From assembly GCF_900163565.1 (NCBI RefSeq), contig NZ_FUHU01000003.1, forward strand, positions 95,224 through 159,223: a stretch of DNA of 64,000 nt, given 5' to 3'. Below the pieces are notes generated by a model that did no database searches, was not told the DNA's origin, and saw only the letters and a list, made by a program, of their open reading frames with translations. This stretch comes from Agrococcus casei LMG 22410 (lineage in GTDB: Bacteria > Actinomycetota > Actinomycetes > Actinomycetales > Microbacteriaceae). The translations under genes and the position numbers were made by a program. Shown one piece after another: positions 33,850-42,381 of this stretch. Position 1 is the stretch's first letter. Each line of letters opens with the position of its first letter.

Positions 33850-34464
33850 ATGCGGTTGCAGAATCCCTTCGCTGCGCTCAGTCCGACAGGGCTCGACTCG
33901 CAGGTGCTCACGGTGTTGGCGCGCGCGGATGCCGAGCTGACGCCAGGGCAGATTCATGCGCTTCTACCGGAGGGCGGCTCCCTAGAGGGTGTGCGCCAGT
34001 CGGTGCGTCGGCTCGCTTCGCACGGAACCGTCATTGAACGAAGAGTTGGCCGAAGCATGGCGTATGAGTTGAATGCCCGGCATCTGCTGGCTGGCCCGAT
34101 CAGGGAAATCGCGCGTGCCAAGCAGCATCTCATCGACCTGCTATCGTCGCATGTTCGCGAGTGGAGACTGCAGCCGCTGACGGTGAAGCTGTTCGGTTCC
34201 GCAGCTCGTAGCGAGATGACCGACGGCAGTGACATCGATGTTCTCGTCGTCATGCCAGATGGCGCAGATCGCGATGAAGCGGAAGCGCGTGTCGGCAACC
34301 TCGCGAGCGTCACGCGTGACCTGACGGGCAACGATGTCAGACCCCTGTTGTACTTTGAGTCGGAAGTTGAGCAGGCCGGCATCTTCGATTCGATACTGGC
34401 TGACGGAATCGACATCGCCGGGGACCCGTCGTGGCTCCGCAGAAATCTGAGAGCGCGGGGGTGA
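33850..34464 (+). CDS. Winged-helix nucleotidyltransferase (MNT-type antitoxin)
   Basis: A 204-residue protein. Residues about 15-80 form a winged helix-turn-helix (TPGQIHALLPEGGSLEGVRQSVRRLASHGTVIERR region). Residues about 105-190 form a minimal nucleotidyltransferase: KLFGSAARSEMTDGSDIDVLVV, with GS at 116-117 and the metal-binding D128 and D130. MNT proteins of MNT/HEPN modules neutralise the toxin by adding nucleotides to it. GGAGG precedes the ATG. The fused DNA-binding domain suggests it also represses its own promoter. Confidence 0.85.
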   Translation: MRLQNPFAALSPTGLDSQVLTVLARADAELTPGQIHALLPEGGSLEGVRQSVRRLASHGTVIERRVGRSMAYELNARHLLAGPIREIARAKQHLIDLLSSHVREWRLQPLTVKLFGSAARSEMTDGSDIDVLVVMPDGADRDEAEARVGNLASVTRDLTGNDVRPLLYFESEVEQAGIFDSILADGIDIAGDPSWLRRNLRARG

Positions 34465-34468
34465 GGAC

Positions 34469-34870
34469 GTGACACCAAAGAGCGACAGCGTCAAGACAGT
34501 GTCGGCAGACAAGGCCGTGCGCGCAGGACGACTCGCCAAAGCACGACAGTTTCTGCAGGTCGCTGACGACGCAATCGAACTCGCCGACGAGACGGACGTC
34601 GCCGATGCCGCGGCCACGCTGTACATCCACGCTGGCATAGCCGCGGCCGACGCGATATGTGCAGCCGCCCTCGGCAAGCACGCCAAAGGGCAAGACCACC
34701 AGCAGGCAGTCACCTTGCTGGCCTCGACCGATAGGGAAGCCTCTAAGTGGCTGAATACGCTCTTGACCATGAAGACTCGAGCCGGCTACGGGCACGACCC
34801 GACCTCAGACTCTGCGCTGCGTCGCCTGCAACGCGCTGCGCAGTCGTTGGTGAACCGCGCGCTCACATGA
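34469..34870 (+). CDS. HEPN-domain protein, probable toxin of an MNT/HEPN module
   Basis: A 133-residue all-helical protein. It carries an R-x4-H motif (RAGYGH, R104 to H109), the metal-independent RNase signature of HEPN toxins, near the end of a four-helix core. It starts with GTG 4 bases after the nucleotidyltransferase stop. The pairing with an upstream MNT gene fits type VII toxin-antitoxin modules. The protein is soluble with a long basic N-terminus. Toxicity is inferred, not shown. Confidence 0.75.
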   Translation: MTPKSDSVKTVSADKAVRAGRLAKARQFLQVADDAIELADETDVADAAATLYIHAGIAAADAICAAALGKHAKGQDHQQAVTLLASTDREASKWLNTLLTMKTRAGYGHDPTSDSALRRLQRAAQSLVNRALT

Positions 34871-34881
34871 CTTGCGTCGGC

Positions 34882-35691
34882 TCATGAGTGACGCCGAAAG
34901 CCACCCTCCGATGAGATCACTTGGCCGGTGATCCACGAGGCCTCGTCGGTGAGCAGCCACGTGATGAGCCGAGCGGGGTCGTCGGGTTCGGCCAGGCGCC
35001 CGAACGGCGATCTCTCGAGCAGCGCTGACTCGAGATCTCGCGACATCCAACCTGTTGGGATCGGACCGGGGTTCACCGTGTTCACGCGGATGCGCCGATC
35101 AGCGAGTCCGGCGGCGAGCGTCGGCGTGATACCCGCCAGCGCCGCCTTCGAGGTGGCGTAGGCGACCTCATCGGGCATCGGGCCTTCACCCTGCCCCGAG
35201 GTCATGAACACGATCGAACCTCCATCGGCCTGCCGCGCGAAGGCCTGTGCGAGGAGCATCGAAGCACGCGCATTGACCGCCCAATGCCGGTCGAGGTACT
35301 CGCTCGAGATCGCGTCGAGCGTGCCATCCGACCCGCTCGCTGCCTGGTTGCAGACGAGACCGTCGATCCGGCCGAACTCTTCTATCGCCGTTGCGATGAC
35401 CGTCGTTGGAGCCGCTGGGTCGGTGAAGTCTGCCTCGATGTCGACGAGTCGCCCACCCGGGTGAAGATGGTCGCGGACGCTGGTCATGACATCTTCGATC
35501 GAGTCTGCGCCCCACGCCTGCTCGGCATCGTGCGGCGAAAAGTGCTGGCAGACGAGATTGGCGCCGAATGCCGCGGCACGCGCGGCGATGGCGTGACCGA
35601 TGCCCGCGCGTCGGCTCACGCCGGTCACGACGACGGTGCGGCCAGCAAGGGGGTACAGGTCGCGCGATATCGGTTCATTCGAAGTGGTCAT
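34882..35691 (-). CDS. Short-chain dehydrogenase/reductase
   Basis: A 269-residue SDR with VVVTGVSRRAGIGHAIA (cofactor glycine motif), VCNQAASG in place of NNAG, and the YATSK catalytic pair, followed by a RVNTVNPGPIPTGWM segment. The N-x-A-x motif is altered (CNQAAS), but the catalytic Tyr and Lys are present. Substrate unknown. It begins at ATG 35691 next to a family A repeat and is convergent with the HEPN gene. Confidence 0.82.
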   Translation of the reverse strand: MTTSNEPISRDLYPLAGRTVVVTGVSRRAGIGHAIAARAAAFGANLVCQHFSPHDAEQAWGADSIEDVMTSVRDHLHPGGRLVDIEADFTDPAAPTTVIATAIEEFGRIDGLVCNQAASGSDGTLDAISSEYLDRHWAVNARASMLLAQAFARQADGGSIVFMTSGQGEGPMPDEVAYATSKAALAGITPTLAAGLADRRIRVNTVNPGPIPTGWMSRDLESALLERSPFGRLAEPDDPARLITWLLTDEASWITGQVISSEGGFRRHS

Positions 35692-35708
35692 GTACCCACC
35701 CTGCCAAC

Positions 35709-35770
35709 TTTCTCGGTCGCTCAGCGGTTTGGCGGCAACAATGTCGCGTGGGGCCTGAGCGACCGAGAAA
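35709..35770. repeat. Intergenic inverted repeat family A, copy 2 (62 bp)
   Basis: TTTCTCGGTCGCTCAG at 35709-35724 is the exact complement of CTGAGCGACCGAGAAA at 35755-35770. This is the better-preserved copy of the element at 24406-24468; the two are in opposite orientations. It lies between the divergent SDR and CPBP-type genes. Confidence 0.75.
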
Positions 35771-35813
35771 ATCAGAACCACCCCTCCAGACCGCCTCCCG
35801 ATACTCTGAAACT

Positions 35814-36665
35814 GTGCCCCGACCGAGCCTGATCGCCGCATCCGAGACGCAGACGCGTCCCTTCGCGATCCTGCCCGCGGCGCTGATCGCCGCCGGCGCC
35901 GTCTTCCTGTTCTGGATCGACATCGAATGGGCGGGGTACGTCTCACTCACCGCGGGACTCGCGCTCGCGATTCTCAGCGATCGGATAGGCGCTTCCGCTG
36001 GGCTGGCGAAAGACCTGCTGCTGATCGCCTTGGCGCTCGGGGCCGTCAGCCTCATCTCACTCGAGGCCGACATCTCGCCACTGGGCATGCTCCGGTTCAC
36101 GGTGGCACTCGGGGCTGCCGTGCTAATCCCGTATTCGCTGTCACGGTGGGTGTTCAAAGATCACGCGATCACGTTTCCGTTTCGCCTTGCCCGCTGGTCA
36201 CCGCAGCAGTGGTGGTACTTGGTGCTCGTGGTCTTCGCTGCGTACCTGATTCTGCCGTTCTACTTCATCACCAGCGGCGTCTGGCAGAACTGGCCGACCG
36301 TGATCGAGTGGCATGAGATCGCCAGGCTGTTCGTCGGCGTCAACGCCGTTGGGCTCTGGGACGAGCTCTTCTTCATCTGCACTTGCTACGTGCTGTTCAT
36401 GCGCCACTTCAGGCCGTGGCTCGCCAATGTGCTGCAGGCTGTGATCTTCGTGTCGTTCCTCTGGGAGCTCGGCTATCGCGAGTGGGGGCCGCTGCTGACG
36501 ATTCCGTTCGCGCTCGTGCAGGGGCTGACATTCACGCTCTCGAAGAAGAACCTGCTGTACGTGGTGACGCTGCATCTGCTGTTCGATGCGATCGTCTTCC
36601 TCGTGATCGTGCACGCGCACCATCCGGGGGCGCTGCCGATCTTCCCGCTGGTGAACGGGTTCTGA
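35814..36665 (+). CDS. CPBP-type intramembrane protease-like protein
   Basis: A 283-residue protein with about eight membrane helices. The C-terminal half resembles the CPBP (CAAX protease/bacteriocin-processing) family: GLWDELFFICTCYVLF in place of the EE-x3-R motif, FVSFLWELGYREWG, and a last helix with HLLFDAIVF. The usual first glutamate is Asp, and the expected Arg and second His are hard to place, so activity is uncertain. GTG 35814 follows a TACTCT box by 6 bases (leaderless type). It is convergent with the dpaL-like gene. Confidence 0.65.
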   Translation: MPRPSLIAASETQTRPFAILPAALIAAGAVFLFWIDIEWAGYVSLTAGLALAILSDRIGASAGLAKDLLLIALALGAVSLISLEADISPLGMLRFTVALGAAVLIPYSLSRWVFKDHAITFPFRLARWSPQQWWYLVLVVFAAYLILPFYFITSGVWQNWPTVIEWHEIARLFVGVNAVGLWDELFFICTCYVLFMRHFRPWLANVLQAVIFVSFLWELGYREWGPLLTIPFALVQGLTFTLSKKNLLYVVTLHLLFDAIVFLVIVHAHHPGALPIFPLVNGF

Positions 36666-36668
36666 GGC

Positions 36669-37733
36669 TTATGGCAGCGGGTTCGTCTCGGTGCCCTCAG
36701 TGATCAGCAGCACGACCGTGCTCGTCTCGTCGAGTCCCAGGTGCTCGAGTGCTCCGGGCGAAGCGGCCGCGGCACGAAGCCCAGCAAGCGACGCGCCGCC
36801 ACACGGCCCGGCGTCGACTCCGAGCTCAGCCAGATCACGAGCAGCCTGTACGGCAGCGTCGTCGCCCACATGCGCGACGCCATCGAGCGTGGCACGGATG
36901 ATCGGCCACGACAGCCATGACGGCGTGTGCGTGTTGAGTCCGGCCATGAGAGTCTCGCCGGTCTGCACGATGACGGGCCTGTCGGCTGCGAAGCTCGGCG
37001 CCAGGTTCGCCGCCACTTCGGGCTGCACGGCGATGACACGGGTGTCGGTTCCGGCACCGCGATAGTGCGTGAGCGCTGCGTGCAGCAGCGACCCGACTCC
37101 GGTCGGCACGATCACCAGGTCGGCATCGGCAACCTGTTCGTCGATCTCGGTGAAGAGCGTGTCGTAACCGTCGATGATGTCCTGCGGAATCTTCGTGTAG
37201 CCGGGCCATCCGGCATCCTGCACGAGCACGCGCCCCTGCTCCGCGGCGGCCACTGCGGCGCGCTGCACCGCGACCTCATACGTCTTGTCGAGCTGAATCA
37301 GCTGAGCGCCCTCGTCCTCGATCGCAACCATCGCCCATTCGCGAACGCCCGCCGGAACATAGATCTCGGCACGGTGCCCGAACATCCGCGCGAAATGCGC
37401 GACAGCGCGTCCGTGGTTGCCGTCGGTGGCAGTGACGAGCGAGAGCGTCTCGTCGGAGCCTTCGACGACGCGGTGGACTGCCCAGGATGCGCCCAGCGCC
37501 TTGAACGACGGCAGTCCGAGTCGCGACGACTCGTCTTTTGCGATGACCCCGCCTACGCCGAGTTCCTTCGCGAGCGACGGCAGGTCGACGATGCGCGTGG
37601 ACTCGTAGCCCTCGAGCGTCTGGTGGAATTCGCGGGCGGCGCCGTGTGCTCTCGGGGTTCGCCACTGCTGGTCGCGGTGGCGGGGAACCCATGACGAAAC
37701 GGACGATGTGCTGCGGCTTGCATCGTTGCTCAT
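36669..37733 (-). CDS. PLP-dependent diaminopropionate ammonia-lyase-like enzyme
   Basis: A 354-residue fold-type II PLP enzyme. The PLP lysine is in LPSFKALGASWA, with TATDGNHGRAVAHFARMFG for phosphate and ring contacts and a VPTGVGSLLHAALTHYR Gly-rich loop. The order and the KDESSRLGLPSFKALGA block are typical of diaminopropionate ammonia-lyase (YgeX), which turns 2,3-diaminopropionate into pyruvate and ammonia. A threonine/serine dehydratase is the alternative. It starts at ATG 37733. Confidence 0.82.
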   Translation of the reverse strand: MSNDASRSTSSVSSWVPRHRDQQWRTPRAHGAAREFHQTLEGYESTRIVDLPSLAKELGVGGVIAKDESSRLGLPSFKALGASWAVHRVVEGSDETLSLVTATDGNHGRAVAHFARMFGHRAEIYVPAGVREWAMVAIEDEGAQLIQLDKTYEVAVQRAAVAAAEQGRVLVQDAGWPGYTKIPQDIIDGYDTLFTEIDEQVADADLVIVPTGVGSLLHAALTHYRGAGTDTRVIAVQPEVAANLAPSFAADRPVIVQTGETLMAGLNTHTPSWLSWPIIRATLDGVAHVGDDAAVQAARDLAELGVDAGPCGGASLAGLRAAAASPGALEHLGLDETSTVVLLITEGTETNPLP

Positions 37734-37765
37734 GCCGCCATCATGCCAGGCGGCGGATGCGCAAG

Positions 37766-38374
37766 TCAGTACTGCTGCGGCGGGTACTGCTGTGGGTACT
37801 GACCTTGGTACTGCGGCGGGTACTGCGGGTGCTGTTGCGGAACGGCGCCGGGGCCGTACTTCAGGGCCTCAGGGCTCGTGGGCATGATGCACATGATGGT
37901 GGGGATGATCGAGAGTCCGACCAGGCTGAGCAGGGCGAGAGCGCCCGAGAAGCCGGCGTCGTGCAGCCTGCGCCACATGATCGCGTATGACGGCAGTGTG
38001 AGTGCGAGCGAGACGAGGATGAGGGGGATCGCCCAGGCGAGCATGCCGAGCAGCATCTGCAGTGCCATATCGGGCGACATCTGGCTTGCGTAGGCCATCT
38101 GGAACGAGAAGCTGAATGCCACGACGGTGGCGCCGATCACATAGATCAGAATCGGAATCAGCAGGATGATCTGCATCCACAGGTATGACCACCAGTACTC
38201 CGCGCGGCTGGCGCGACCGTCGAACTTGACGTAGCCCGCGAGGAATCGCTTGAGCGACTTGCCGAACCCGACGCCAAAGTAGGGCTCGCCGACGGGTGGC
38301 TCGCCTGCAGACTGTGTGCCGTAGGGCTGTGCTGATGCGGGGTACTGGTCGTAAGTCACGTCGCCATTGTTCAC
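37766..38374 (-). CDS. DUF805 membrane protein with a Pro/Gln/Tyr-rich tail
   Basis: A 202-residue protein. Residues about 1-35 are polar and Gly/Pro/Tyr-rich; residues about 40-165 form a DUF805 region with about four helices and the signatures KFDGRASRAEYWW and MWRRLHDAGFSG. The last 25 residues are repeats of PQYP/QQYP. GTG 38374 is the first start in frame. DUF805 function is unknown; the short repeats could mediate protein contacts at the membrane. Confidence 0.88.
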   Translation of the reverse strand: MNNGDVTYDQYPASAQPYGTQSAGEPPVGEPYFGVGFGKSLKRFLAGYVKFDGRASRAEYWWSYLWMQIILLIPILIYVIGATVVAFSFSFQMAYASQMSPDMALQMLLGMLAWAIPLILVSLALTLPSYAIMWRRLHDAGFSGALALLSLVGLSIIPTIMCIMPTSPEALKYGPGAVPQQHPQYPPQYQGQYPQQYPPQQY

Positions 38375-38399
38375 GTCGTCGCTGAGTGTTGCTTGGGCG

Positions 38400-38825
38400 T
38401 TAGTCGAGCAAGTGCGCTCTTGCCAGCAGCATCGGAAACACGATGTCGCGATTCAGCGGCGCTTCTCGCGCATCCGAGATGCCGTCTCGGGGCAGCACCC
38501 ACCGCACCTCGACGATCTCGGCGCTTGCGACCGGCTCGATCGCAGCGGCGACAGAGGCGGATGCACGAAACACGTCGGCGTGCACGGTGAAGCCGGCCTC
38601 GTTGGCGGCAGGGGCGTCGAACTCGCCGAATGGCTCGATGTCGATTGGCTTGAGCTCGATGCCGAGCTCTTCGAGCACCTCGCGCCTAGCGCAGTCGGCG
38701 GCGCCCTCACCGGATTCAGGCTTGCCTCCTGGCAGCATGAACATCTCGGTGCCGCGCTTGCGGACGGTCAGCACTCGCGCATCCGCTCGTTGGAACAGCA
38801 CTGCAGACACGGTGATCACTGGCAC
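38400..38825 (-). CDS. NUDIX hydrolase (MutT-like)
   Basis: A 141-residue protein with a canonical NUDIX box, GGKPESGEGAADCARREVLEELG, around residues 33-55. The short single-domain form is MutT-like, so cleaning of oxidised or other nucleotides is possible; the substrate is not known. GTG 38825 lies 6 bases after a TACACT box on the coding strand, so the message is probably leaderless. It is divergent from the cupin gene. Confidence 0.88.
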   Translation of the reverse strand: MPVITVSAVLFQRADARVLTVRKRGTEMFMLPGGKPESGEGAADCARREVLEELGIELKPIDIEPFGEFDAPAANEAGFTVHADVFRASASVAAAIEPVASAEIVEVRWVLPRDGISDAREAPLNRDIVFPMLLARAHLLD

Positions 38826-38883
38826 GCGAGAAGTGTACCGGCGGGTGAATGCGCATTGTTGCGCGCGGTGGCATCATGGCGAC

Positions 38884-39171
38884 ATGGCTACTTCGCGTGT
38901 GTTCCTCGACGATGACCGCTTTCGCATCACGGAGTGGACGATTGAGCCCGGTGATGCGATTGAGATGCACGAGCACGAGTACGATTATGCGGTCGTAGGC
39001 GTCGAGCGCTCGGTCATGTGGGCCGTGTTGCCCGACGGCTCAGAGCTCGAGGTGCAGGTAGAGCCCGGCGTTGCCTACACGCGTCAGGCGGGCGCTGCGC
39101 ACCAGATGGAGAACCGCGGGGATGTGCGGGTCGTCTTCACAGAGGTCGAAGCGAAGGCCTACGCCAAGTAG
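38884..39171 (+). CDS. Small cupin-domain protein
   Basis: A 95-residue single-domain cupin: ITEWTIEPGDAIEMHEHEYDYAVVGV holds the metal-binding HEHE, and YTRQAGAAHQMENRG holds the second-motif His. Small cupins bind a metal and may act as enzymes or sensors. ATG 38884 is the only reasonable start; a CATCAT box lies 6 bases upstream. A short hairpin follows the gene. Confidence 0.82.
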   Translation: MATSRVFLDDDRFRITEWTIEPGDAIEMHEHEYDYAVVGVERSVMWAVLPDGSELEVQVEPGVAYTRQAGAAHQMENRGDVRVVFTEVEAKAYAK

Positions 39172-39175
39172 GTCT

Positions 39176-39192
39176 GAACTCCTTTTGGAGTT
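39176..39192. terminator. Small hairpin after the cupin gene
   Basis: GAACTCC-TTTT-GGAGTT forms a short stem-loop 4 bases after the cupin stop and just before the end of the convergent amidohydrolase gene. It may end transcription from both sides. A near-identical stem occurs at 43848. Confidence 0.45.
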
Positions 39193-39202
39193 GACTTGGC
39201 CC

Positions 39203-40828
39203 TCAGCCAGCTCGGTAGCGGCACTCGCCACCTACCCACGTCGACTCGACCTGAATCTGGCCGATCTCGCTCGCGGGCACCGCAGTCGGGTCGTCGCTGA
39301 GCACCACGAAGTCGGCGTACTTGCGTGCCTCGAGCGATCCCTTGATCGACTCGGCCCGTGATGCGTATGCCGAGTCGACGGTGTACGACTTCAATGCCTC
39401 TTCGGCTGTGACTGCCTCATGCAGGTTGAACTCGGCACCCGATGCGGTGCGGCGCTCGACCATGGCCTGCATCGCCAGTAGCGGTGCGCCGTTGACGACA
39501 GGTCTGTCTGAGCCGCCGGGCACCACGAGGCCGCCGTCGAGCAGCGAGCGGTGGCGGTAGGTCCACGGCAGGCGATCGGCCCCCATGACACTCGCGACGC
39601 TGTCGCCGATCTCGTTCACGAAGCGTCCCTGGATCGACGGGATGACCCCGAGGTCGATGAAGCGCTGCAGCTGGTCGTCTCTGACGACGGACGCGTGCTC
39701 GATGCGGTGCCGCGCATCCGTTCTGGGCATTGACTGCTGCGCGGTGTCGAGCAGATCGAGCGCCAGGTCGATGGCGACGTCGCCGATCGCATGCACCGCA
39801 AGCTGCCAGCCGGCTCGGTGCGCATCGGTCGTGATCGACTCGAGCTGCTCGCGGTCGAACAGCAGCATGCCGGCGCGGTCGTGGCCGCAGAAGTTCTCGC
39901 TCATCGCGGCGGTGCGGCTCGTCAGGGCGCCGTCGGTGAAGACCTTGAGCGGGCCGAGCGTGAGCATGCCGCTGCCGAAGCCGGTGCGAAGCCCGAGGTC
40001 GAGCCCGCTGCCGTAGCCGTCGGCGTCTGCGACAGGGAGGTCGTGGAAGTTCTCCATCGTCGGCATGACTTCGGTGCGCACGCGGATGCGACCTTCGGCG
40101 TGGCCCCTCATATACGCCGACAGCTCGCCGGCGGTGCTGCCGACGATCGGCGAGCGGCCGATGCCGGCTTCTGAAGCGCTCGTGATCCCTTCGCGCAGAA
40201 ACTGCTGCGTCGCGAGCTCGAGGCATTCGACCAGCTCGTCTTCGGCGACCGGCTGGCGCAGGGCCCTGAACGCAGTCATCGCCTGCTCGGCGACCAGACC
40301 CGTGGGGGATCCGTCGGGGTGGCGTCTGATCTCGCCGCCATCAGGAACCGGATACGACGCATCCATCGCGCCGAGCTCGGCGAACACTGCCGACGAAGCG
40401 GTCAGCATGTGCCGTGTGCGGTGGATGATCATGACCTTCTTGCCGCCGGATGCGCGGTCCAGCGCCTCGCGGTCGGGGTGGTCTCCGAGGCTGGTCTGGT
40501 CGTATGAGGCGCCGGTGATCCACTCTTCGTCGGGGTGTTCGGCTGCGAAGCGTGCGACCGCGTCGTACAGCTCGTCGAGGCTGCGCATGGGGCCGGCGTC
40601 GATCTCGCGCAGCTGCTGCCCGAACGCCGACATGTGGCAGTGCACGTCATTGAAGCCGGGCACCACCGTTCGTCCGCCGGCGTTGACGCGTTCGCGGGCT
40701 TCGAGCCCCGAGATGTCGCCGTCGAGGCCGACGATCAGGCCGTTCCAGACGCCCATTGCGGATGCGCGGGGCCGGTCGGGGTTCTGCGTGAGGATGTTCG
40801 CGTTCTCAACGATGAGATCAAGCTGCAT
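39203..40828 (-). CDS. Amidohydrolase family protein (YtcJ-like)
   Basis: A 541-residue protein of the amidohydrolase superfamily, YtcJ/Amidohydro_3 type. Metal ligands are visible as VPGFNDVHCHMSAFG (H-x-H), HAIGDVAID and HRIEHASVV, plus the GGSDRPVV aspartate. Such proteins hydrolyse amide or related bonds of small molecules; substrate unknown. ATG 40828 follows a TACACT box by 6 bases on the coding strand (leaderless type), and family homology begins at this residue. There is no signal peptide. Confidence 0.87.
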   Translation of the reverse strand: MQLDLIVENANILTQNPDRPRASAMGVWNGLIVGLDGDISGLEARERVNAGGRTVVPGFNDVHCHMSAFGQQLREIDAGPMRSLDELYDAVARFAAEHPDEEWITGASYDQTSLGDHPDREALDRASGGKKVMIIHRTRHMLTASSAVFAELGAMDASYPVPDGGEIRRHPDGSPTGLVAEQAMTAFRALRQPVAEDELVECLELATQQFLREGITSASEAGIGRSPIVGSTAGELSAYMRGHAEGRIRVRTEVMPTMENFHDLPVADADGYGSGLDLGLRTGFGSGMLTLGPLKVFTDGALTSRTAAMSENFCGHDRAGMLLFDREQLESITTDAHRAGWQLAVHAIGDVAIDLALDLLDTAQQSMPRTDARHRIEHASVVRDDQLQRFIDLGVIPSIQGRFVNEIGDSVASVMGADRLPWTYRHRSLLDGGLVVPGGSDRPVVNGAPLLAMQAMVERRTASGAEFNLHEAVTAEEALKSYTVDSAYASRAESIKGSLEARKYADFVVLSDDPTAVPASEIGQIQVESTWVGGECRYRAG

Positions 40829-40942
40829 TGCACCAGTGTATGGAGGTCGCTGCAGTGGTCGATGCTCCAACCCGGTGGGTAGACGCGGGAACTTCGCCGT
40901 CTCGGCCACCGATGCTGCGCATCCGATCTCCCTCTGGAGGGG

Positions 40943-41194
40943 TCAGTCGCGAACTCGCCTCTTCAGCGTGCCCACCACACCGGCAGCTGCAACGAGCACT
41001 CCCACGACGACGATGACGCCGCCGAAGAACGGGCTTCGAGGAATCTCGACGAAGCCGAGGTCGATGCTCCCCAGGCAGACAGCCAGCCCAGCCAGCGCAA
41101 CCGCGAGGCCGGCGATGATGTTCTGCCAGGCTCGCGTGTGTCTCTGCTTCGAGGTCTCTCGTCTGATGGCAAACCTCCTGAGTCCGTTCAGCAC
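40943..41194 (-). CDS. Small two-helix membrane protein
   Basis: A predicted 83-residue protein with helices at about residues 28-50 (IIAGLAVALAGLAVCLGSI) and 57-77 (FFGGVIVVVGVLVAAAGVV), and a basic end, LKRRVRD. No family recognised. I propose GTG 41194, with a TACAGT box 13 bases upstream on the coding strand; an ATG at 41269 would give 108 residues. Being hydrophobic with normal GC3, it is probably real, but the start is uncertain. Confidence 0.5.
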   Translation of the reverse strand: MLNGLRRFAIRRETSKQRHTRAWQNIIAGLAVALAGLAVCLGSIDLGFVEIPRSPFFGGVIVVVGVLVAAAGVVGTLKRRVRD

Positions 41195-41392
41195 AAGTCG
41201 CCTCTGCACTGTAGCGCCGCCCGGCGTCGCAGGCAGTGCTGCATGCAACGAGAACCACCGTGTTGGCATAAATCCGTCTGGGTTTCGCCGATTCGTATAG
41301 CCCACGACCCGGTCAACTTTCATACTCTGGCACCAGGTTCGCAGAGCAGCGTCACAGCCCTGCCGAACGAGACATCGAAGGAAGCAGGAGAG

Positions 41393-42361
41393 ATGACTGA
41401 GGCGGCACCGTTCGTGCATCCGTACATTCCCAACTCTGCGCCGGCAACGCGCGAGGCGATGCTGCGGGCAGTCGGGGCATCTTCGACCGAGGAGCTGCTC
41501 GAGGCGATTCCCGAGAAGCTGCGTCTGCGTCGCCCGCTCGACGTGCCGGCAGCGTTTCGCTCAGAGTTCGAACTCGATCGGCACCTGCAGCAGGTGCTTG
41601 CGAAGAACGAGCCCGCATCCGACGCCCCTTCCTTTCTGGGCTCGGGCTGCTACCCGCACTACGTGCCGGCGATCTGCGACGAGATCAACACTCGCGGCGA
41701 GTTCCTGACGGCGTACGCAGGTGAGACGTACGAAGACCACGGCAAGTGGCAGGCGCTCTACGAGTACACGTCGCTCATGGCCGACCTGCTCGAAATGGAC
41801 GTCGTCAACGTGCCCACCTACGACGGCTACCAGGCGCTCGCGACCAGCTTGCGCATGGCCGTGCGGATCACGGGCCGCCCGCGGGTTGTCATTCCTGACA
41901 CCATCGAGCGCGGCAAGCGCGAGCGAGTCGAAGGCTTTCTGGAGGGTGTCGCAGAGGTCGTCACGGTGGCGTCGGATGCGCAGACCGGCGCGATCGACGA
42001 GGCGGCGCTTGCAGAGGCGGTCGACGAAACGGTCGCAGCAGTGCTGATCGAATCGCCCAACTACCTCGGAGTCGTCGAGGCCGGCGCCGAGCGCATCGCA
42101 TTCGCCGACGAGGTGCTTGGCCCGCTCGACAGGCACGATCCAGATCGCAAGATGCGCCTCGTCGATGCCCTGCGGCTCTACTTGCGGCTTGCGGGGAGCA
42201 TGGAAGACGTCTCTGGCCAGCTCGGGATGCACCGCCACACGCTGCGCACGCGATTGGCGCTGATCAGCGAGCTGACCGGACGCAGCCTCGTCGAGCCAGA
42301 CGACAGGTTCGAGCTGTGGCTGGCGGTCGAGATGCGCGATCTCACCGAAGCCGGGGAGTAG
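41393..42361 (+). CDS. Chimera: GcvPA N-terminal part fused to PucR C-terminal helix-turn-helix
   Basis: A 322-residue protein. Residues 1-229 match glycine dehydrogenase subunit 1 (GcvPA): YIPNSAPATREAMLRAVG, FLGSGCYPHYVPAICDEI, EFLTAYAGETYEDHGKWQAL, LIESPNYLGVVE. A normal GcvPA has about 450 residues. Residues 231-322 match the end of PucR-type regulators: RIAFADEVLGPLDRHD, DALRLYLRLAGSMEDVSGQLGMHRHTLRTRLALISELTG. The join is near base 42080 and stays in frame. It has a normal AGGAGAG ribosome site at ATG 41393. The likely origin is a deletion that joined two genes; whether it is expressed and useful is unknown. The next gene is the intact DUF222/HNH locus. Confidence 0.75.
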   Translation: MTEAAPFVHPYIPNSAPATREAMLRAVGASSTEELLEAIPEKLRLRRPLDVPAAFRSEFELDRHLQQVLAKNEPASDAPSFLGSGCYPHYVPAICDEINTRGEFLTAYAGETYEDHGKWQALYEYTSLMADLLEMDVVNVPTYDGYQALATSLRMAVRITGRPRVVIPDTIERGKRERVEGFLEGVAEVVTVASDAQTGAIDEAALAEAVDETVAAVLIESPNYLGVVEAGAERIAFADEVLGPLDRHDPDRKMRLVDALRLYLRLAGSMEDVSGQLGMHRHTLRTRLALISELTGRSLVEPDDRFELWLAVEMRDLTEAGE

Positions 42362-42381
42362 CCAGAGGCAGGCTGCCGCCA

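Noticed and set aside
33557..33940. 127-codon open frame over the gap before the MNT gene
   Set aside because: It covers the PaaR operator and inverted repeats, has unlikely composition, and runs into the MNT gene.
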